Below are positions 59,683 to 64,000 of a DNA stretch of 64,000 nt, one piece after another. Where the stretch lies: positions 1 through 64,000 of the forward strand of contig NZ_QUNO01000015.1 of the NCBI RefSeq assembly GCF_003387475.1. The letters run 5' to 3'. A model generated the notes under the pieces. It made no database searches, was not told where the DNA came from, and saw only the letters and a list, made by a program, of their open reading frames with translations. How positions within the stretch are numbered: the first letter of the stretch is position 1; each line of letters starts with the position of its first letter. The position numbers and the translations under genes were made by a program. Source of the DNA: Kutzneria buriramensis. Lineage in GTDB: Bacteria; Actinomycetota; Actinomycetes; Mycobacteriales; Pseudonocardiaceae.

Positions 59683-61335
59683 GTGACCGCCGAGAACGTG
59701 CCGAAAGTCGTCATCAGTTACGCCCATGAGCCCCCGGGACGGGTGCTGGAGCGAGCCTTGCACCGGGTGTTGTCCGACGCGGGTTTCGATGTCGTGTCCG
59801 ACCGCGACCTGCTGGGCGCCGCCTCGCTCCAGCGGTGGATGGTCGGCATGTTCTCCACGCGGATCATCGTGGTCGCGCTGACCGCGGACTACGTTCGGGC
59901 CTTCGACGGCCAGGGCGGCGAGCACTCTCCGCGACAGGGCGTGGCCTTCGAAGCGACGCTGATGCGCGTCCAGAACTATCGCAACCACTCGCTGCACGAC
60001 AGCGTTCCGGTGGTGTTGGTGGCGACCCCGGATTTCGACGTCGACCAACTGCCGCTCGACCTGGCGGCGATGGTGGTGCGTCGCTTCGACCCGGTCACCG
60101 GCGCCGGCGCGGAGAAGCTGCTGGCGCACATCAGAGACGTCGCCTTCAGACGTAGGAGGGAGGTCAGCGCGATGAGCAGTGAGCGGTCGCTGCGGCAGAT
60201 TCACCTTGACCTGGAAAAGGCCGAGCCCATGTCGGCGCGGGCGGTCGACACCGTCTACGAGTTTCTCGGCGTTCCGGACGAGCCGGATCACGCGCTGGAG
60301 CTCGCCGCCGCCTTCCCGGCCGCGGCGAAGGTCGCGAAGGCCGCCGGCGACGTTCAGCTGGTGCGTCAGATCTCGGACAAGTGCCTGACCGCGTTACGCA
60401 AGGGGGACGAGAGACTCGTCGACGAGTCGAGGATGGAGGGGCGAATCCTGATCTGCGGCGCCGGATGGTGCCTGCAAAGGGAGTACCGCCTCGCCACCGC
60501 CTTGCAGTACACCAACGAGGGCATGGCGCTGGCCGACCGGCTGCACGATCACTACGGAATCGCCCACGGGCACAAGAACCTGGGGCGGATCCAACGTCTG
60601 AACGCCGAACGGGCACGCCGCGGCGCCGAGGCCGAGCACCTGCTGCGGACGAGCGTGTCGTCGCTGGAACGGGCGGCCGAGCAGTTCGCGACGATCGGTG
60701 GCTGCGAGCACGACGTGGGCTCGTGCTACAGCCTGACGGCGCGCACGTGCCTGAGCAGTCATCTCATGGTTCCGGACGACCGCGTGCTGACCCGGGCGTG
60801 GAGGCTCGTGGACAGGGCGGAGGAACTGCTGCTGCCCGCGGCCGGCAAGAACTACTTCGACCTCCTGATACTGAAGGTGGAACTGCTGGCCCTGACCGGC
60901 TCCCCGGTGCCGGCGAGACGGATGATCAACGAGGTGATCGAGCACCTGCTGTCCATCCCGGGCGCCGGTCGGTCGGAGATCCACGGGCGGGCCAGGATGA
61001 TCCGCGCGAACCTGTACCCGGGCAGCCGCGGCCGCGCCGACGCGCGGCGTGACCTCCAGGAATGCCAGCAGATCTTCGAGCGGATCGGGCTCAACCACCC
61101 GGCCGCGGCGGCGAAATGGGCTATCGCCCGGCAGAATCCGAAATCGGTGAGCACGTTGGTCCGGCTCACCGACGAGGACATGGTGAAGCTGGAGCACCTC
61201 ACCGTCGATCCCTGTGCGCGGTTGCTGGCCATCGCGGACCTCGAGCGGCAGCACCAGTGGCGCGCCGGCGGCCACGCGGTGACCGCCAAGGTCGATTGGA
61301 GCCTGTTCGTGCGGCCGAACGAGTTCGAGAACTAG
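59683..61335 (+). CDS. SEFIR/TIR-like domain protein with TPR-like helical repeats
   Basis: 550 aa from the GTG at 59683, which has GGGAGG six bases upstream; a GTG at 59644 would add 13 residues. Residues about 8-150 form a SEFIR/TIR-type domain: PKVVISYAHEPP, FDVVSDRD, TRIIVVALTADYVRAF, and a GVAFEATLMRVQNY strand-helix with a conserved Glu, then VPVVLVATPDF. Residues about 170-500 are helical repeats (TALQYTNEGMALADRL, AEHLLRTSVSSLERAAEQF). Bacterial SEFIR/TIR domains are often NADase effectors. It converges on the NB-ARC gene with a 4-bp overlap. Possible cell-death effector; function inferred. Confidence 0.82.
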   Translation: MTAENVPKVVISYAHEPPGRVLERALHRVLSDAGFDVVSDRDLLGAASLQRWMVGMFSTRIIVVALTADYVRAFDGQGGEHSPRQGVAFEATLMRVQNYRNHSLHDSVPVVLVATPDFDVDQLPLDLAAMVVRRFDPVTGAGAEKLLAHIRDVAFRRRREVSAMSSERSLRQIHLDLEKAEPMSARAVDTVYEFLGVPDEPDHALELAAAFPAAAKVAKAAGDVQLVRQISDKCLTALRKGDERLVDESRMEGRILICGAGWCLQREYRLATALQYTNEGMALADRLHDHYGIAHGHKNLGRIQRLNAERARRGAEAEHLLRTSVSSLERAAEQFATIGGCEHDVGSCYSLTARTCLSSHLMVPDDRVLTRAWRLVDRAEELLLPAAGKNYFDLLILKVELLALTGSPVPARRMINEVIEHLLSIPGAGRSEIHGRARMIRANLYPGSRGRADARRDLQECQQIFERIGLNHPAAAAKWAIARQNPKSVSTLVRLTDEDMVKLEHLTVDPCARLLAIADLERQHQWRAGGHAVTAKVDWSLFVRPNEFEN

Positions 61336-63440
61336 CCGGGCCGCGTGTCCAGGGTGGTCAGGAGGCGGTGGACGCGGTCGGCGTCGGCGAGGCGGTGTTG
61401 AGTCGTGTAGCGGGACAGGGCGGACCGCCAGGCGTCGCGGGCGCCGGCGGTCTGGTGGTCGGCGGCGAGGGCGGAGCCGAGGCGCTCGGTGCAGGCGGCT
61501 TCGAAGTAGATGTTGCTGATGTCCTGGCAGGTGGCGATGGCGCGGCGGTAGAGGGAGATGGCCTCGGCACGGTGGTCGGTTCGGGCGGCGACGGTGGCGA
61601 GGTTGTCGAGGGTGACGGCCTGGCCGCTGCGGTTGCCGTGCCGTTCGTGCAGGGCGAGGGCTTGTTCGCAGAGCGAGCGGGCGGTGTCGAGGTCGCCGAG
61701 TTCGAGGTGGCAGCGGCCGAGGGCGTTGCGGGCATGGGCCTCGCCGACGGGGTTGGCGGCGAGAACGTACGACTCGATGGCGGCTTCGAGGTGGGTCACG
61801 GCGGCGGCGAACTGGTGCTGACGGGTGAGGGCCCGGGCGAGGTCATGACGGCAGTGGCCGCGCTCGTTGTCGCTGGTGGCAAGGGAAAGGGCCCGCTGCA
61901 AACACGTGACGGCATCGGGGAGTTCGTCGGCAAAAGTGTGGGCGCGGCCGAGTTGGCGGTAGGCCAGGACGAGCGCCGACGGGTCCGCGAGGTGCTCGAC
62001 GGCGACGGTGCCGAGGCGTGAGCAGGTGACGTTGTCGGCGACGAGTCCCTGGCGGTAGTGGAAGGTGTCCAGCGCGCGGGACAACAGCCAGACCTCGCGA
62101 TACCACCGGCGCTCCATGGCGGCCTGCTGAGCCGCAACGAGGTTGGCGTGCTCGGCGGCGAACCAGTCGAGCGCATCGGTCTCGCCGGCGAAATCGAGCG
62201 GATGGCAGCCGGGTTGCGGCGGGTCGAGCCGGACCGGCGCCCGGTGCGGATAGAGCTTGCGGTCGCCGGCGAACGCGCTGTGCAGGTAGAAATCCACGAG
62301 CCGGCGCAACGTCCGGTCCCGCTCCGCGGCTGGATGGTCGTGCATGGCCAGCTCCTTCGCGTAGAGCCGGACCAGGTCGTGCATGCCGAACCGGCCGGAC
62401 ATCCGTTGGTGCAGCAGGTTCTTACGCTCCAGCTCCCGCAGTGCGGCGCCGACCGCGGCGGGCGGCAGCGCGGTGAGGCTCGCGGCGGCGGCCGCGGTGA
62501 TCGTCGACGTCGGCGCGATGCCCAGTCGCGAGAACACGTCCGAAAGCCGGTCGTCCAGGGCGGATACGGACCACGAGATGACCGCCCGCAGGTTGGATGC
62601 GCGTTCGCCGGTGTCGAGGGCGTCCAGGCGAGTGGCGGAATCCCGCAGCTCGGTGGCGATCACGCCGAGTCCGAGGTGACGCGAGGTGCGGGCGGCGACG
62701 ATCGCCAGCGCGAGCGGCAGCCCGCAACAGGAGGCGAGGATCGTGGCGACGGCCTCGGGCTCCTCGCCGAGCGGCTGCTCGCCGAGGCTGCGCGCCAGAA
62801 GCTTGCGCGCGTCCGAGTCGGGCATCATGTCCAGGCTCACGACCTCGGCCCCGCTCATCGCCAGCCCGGTGAGGTGATTCCTGCTGGTGACGACCGTGCG
62901 GCAGGTCTCGGAACCGGGCAGCAGCGCGGTCACCTGATCGGTGTCCGCGGCGTTGTCCAGCACCACGGCGATGCGCTTGCCGGCGACGAGGGTGCGGTAC
63001 AGCGCGCCTCTGGCGTCGACATCGGTCGGCACGGCCTCCGGTGCGACGCCGAGCCCGAGCAGGAACGCGTGCAGCACGGCGCCGGCGGAGTTGGGGGTGC
63101 CGGTCGGGTCGAAACCGCGCAGGTCGGCGTACAGCTCACCGTCCGGGAAGCGGTTCACGTTGCGGTGCAGCCAATGCAGCACGAGCGAGGTCTTGCCGAC
63201 CCCGCCGGGTCCCTCGACCGCCACCACCCGGGACTGCCCGCCGACCGTCCGGTCGAGTACCCGCAGCTCGTGGTCCCGGGCCACCAGCCGCCCGGGCGCG
63301 GCCGGCAGCTGCCGCGGCACGACGTGGTGACGCGGCGGGGAGTCGTAGTAGTGGACGCCGCCCTCGATGGTGTGTGCCTGAACGGCCGAGCCGACACGGC
63401 TGTCGGCTCGCAGGTGGTTGCCGTGACGGCGACCGGGCAC
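61332..63440 (-). CDS. NB-ARC-TPR (NLR-like STAND) ATPase with N-terminal amyloid-like motif
   Basis: 702 aa. Residues 13-34 hold SAVQAHTIEGGVHYY. The NB-ARC domain follows: Walker A GPGGVGKTS (77-85), Walker B IAVVLDNAAD (157-166), TSRNHL, GLPLAL, and MHDLVRLYAKE as the MHD motif (near 358). From about 420 there are TPRs (YRQLGRAHTFADELPDAVTCL, LARALTRQHQFAAAVTHL). It lacks the SARP DNA-binding domain of AfsR regulators. STAND proteins switch between ADP-closed and ATP-open oligomers; this one probably senses a ligand through the TPRs and signals through the N-terminal motif. Confidence 0.88.
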   Translation of the reverse strand: MPGRRHGNHLRADSRVGSAVQAHTIEGGVHYYDSPPRHHVVPRQLPAAPGRLVARDHELRVLDRTVGGQSRVVAVEGPGGVGKTSLVLHWLHRNVNRFPDGELYADLRGFDPTGTPNSAGAVLHAFLLGLGVAPEAVPTDVDARGALYRTLVAGKRIAVVLDNAADTDQVTALLPGSETCRTVVTSRNHLTGLAMSGAEVVSLDMMPDSDARKLLARSLGEQPLGEEPEAVATILASCCGLPLALAIVAARTSRHLGLGVIATELRDSATRLDALDTGERASNLRAVISWSVSALDDRLSDVFSRLGIAPTSTITAAAAASLTALPPAAVGAALRELERKNLLHQRMSGRFGMHDLVRLYAKELAMHDHPAAERDRTLRRLVDFYLHSAFAGDRKLYPHRAPVRLDPPQPGCHPLDFAGETDALDWFAAEHANLVAAQQAAMERRWYREVWLLSRALDTFHYRQGLVADNVTCSRLGTVAVEHLADPSALVLAYRQLGRAHTFADELPDAVTCLQRALSLATSDNERGHCRHDLARALTRQHQFAAAVTHLEAAIESYVLAANPVGEAHARNALGRCHLELGDLDTARSLCEQALALHERHGNRSGQAVTLDNLATVAARTDHRAEAISLYRRAIATCQDISNIYFEAACTERLGSALAADHQTAGARDAWRSALSRYTTQHRLADADRVHRLLTTLDTRPG

Positions 63441-63500
63441 CTGTCGATGGTTGCTCCCGACCGGGGCGTGGCGTCAGGGCTGTCCGAGTGAGTGACGCGG

Positions 63501-64000
63501 TCAGGCAGGGATGCGCACGGGGGCGAAGGCGTCCTGGATCCAGTTGGGGTAGGACGGCGGCTGCCGGCTGACGTCGTCCAGCTCGGCGAGGTCCTGGTCG
63601 GTGAGGACGAGGTCGCCGGCGGCGATGTTGTCGGCGAGCTGGTCGAGCCGGCGGGCGCCGACGATGACGCTGGTGACGGCCCGCTGGGCCAGCAGCCAGG
63701 CGATGGCGACGCGAGCGGGGCTCACATCGTGGCGGGCGGCGACGGTCCGCAGCACGTCGACGATCTTGAACGCGGTCTCCCGGTCGTACGGGATGAACTC
63801 CTCGCCGCCGGCGCGGGCGCGGCGGGTGTCGGGGTGGGCGACGCCGTCACGGTCGAACTTGCCGGTCAGCAGGCCGCCGACCAGCGGGCTCCACACCGTG
63901 ATGCTCAGCCCCGAGTCCTCGGCCATGGGCACGAGGTCGCGTTCGACGTCGCGGGACACCAGCGAGTAGTGCACCTGGTTGGCGACGAAGCGCGCCTGGT
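63501..64000 (-). CDS. Aldo/keto reductase (5' end beyond window)
   Basis: The C-terminal ~165 residues of an NADPH-dependent aldo/keto reductase (AKR): VSRDVERDLVPMAEDSGL, the AKR signature WSPLVGGLLTGKF, and IAWLLAQRAVTSVIVGARRLDQLADNI. The gene runs off the right edge, so the catalytic Tyr/Lys/His region is not visible. It is upstream of and in the same orientation as the NB-ARC gene, separated by 60 bp. Substrate unknown. Confidence 0.9.
   Translation of the reverse strand, partial: QARFVANQVHYSLVSRDVERDLVPMAEDSGLSITVWSPLVGGLLTGKFDRDGVAHPDTRRARAGGEEFIPYDRETAFKIVDVLRTVAARHDVSPARVAIAWLLAQRAVTSVIVGARRLDQLADNIAAGDLVLTDQDLAELDDVSRQPPSYPNWIQDAFAPVRIPA

Noticed and set aside
61332-63440. AfsR/SARP antibiotic regulator
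   Set aside because: The protein has NB-ARC and TPRs but no N-terminal SARP winged helix or BTAD domain; only a short motif precedes the P-loop region.

Overview
This window is a stretch of high-GC actinomycete chromosome. Codon third positions are strongly G/C, genes are packed with many 1-11 bp ATGA/GTGA stop-start overlaps, and GTG starts are common. The gene content includes MutAB-MeaB, a FabG-InhA pair, an F420-type nitroreductase, DUF397 with an XRE-DUF5753 regulator, and an NB-ARC-TPR protein. This fits a filamentous actinomycete, most likely Pseudonocardiaceae; the family is an inference. I found no tRNA, rRNA, CRISPR array or intact insertion sequence.

Layout. 0-0.85 kb: C-rich repeats and a 125-bp palindrome, with no convincing gene. 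0.85-5.8 kb: methylmalonyl-CoA mutase operon mutA-mutB-meaB (minus strand). 5.9-11.9 kb: a carbohydrate operon (binding lipoprotein, two ABC permeases, GH13 glucosidase) facing a divergent LacI regulator. 11.9-18.8 kb: cupin/SDR pair, a zinc-ribbon SDR with an altered active site, a serine beta-lactamase-like hydrolase, and a coupled MscS channel / kinase-like pair. 17.8-21.5 kb: Gfo/Idh/MocA oxidoreductase and ROK regulator, a degenerate isoaspartyl methyltransferase relative, and a TetR regulator. 21.6-30.5 kb: type II NADH dehydrogenase, two MFS transporters, a large secreted phosphodiester-glycosidase-like protein, isopentenyl-diphosphate isomerase and an S4 protein. 31.3-34.8 kb: an overlapping thiolase / carotenoid-oxygenase-like / tandem HxlR operon. 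34.8-45.8 kb: small metabolic enzymes and local regulators, including a sedolisin, hydrolases, quinone reductase, GNAT, methyltransferase, deazaflavin reductase/MarR, TetR/thioesterase and isochorismatase. 46-50.3 kb: a coupled operon of MHS permease, TctD/TctE-like two-component system and TAXI binding lipoprotein. 50.4-51.5 kb: a class I terpene synthase. 51.5-55.8 kb: a large FAD/Fe-S dehydrogenase, then fabG-inhA. 55.9-57.8 kb: a NarL-type two-component system. 58-63.4 kb: DUF397, XRE-DUF5753, a SEFIR/TIR-like-TPR protein and a convergent NB-ARC-TPR NLR-like protein. The window ends inside an aldo/keto reductase.

The most interesting region is 58-63.4 kb. A SEFIR/TIR-like domain protein with helical repeats converges on an NB-ARC-TPR ATPase whose N-terminus carries a short glycine/beta-rich motif resembling the amyloid signalling motifs described for bacterial NLR-like proteins. 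Together with the DUF397/XRE pair this looks like a candidate immune or regulated-cell-death locus. That is inference from domain content and has no direct evidence here. Second-tier points are several enzymes that keep a fold but have lost catalytic residues (13.1, 16.5, 19.8, 34.8 and 37.3 kb, and one domain of the 24.7-27.6 kb protein), and two families of dispersed intergenic repeats with at least two and four copies here.
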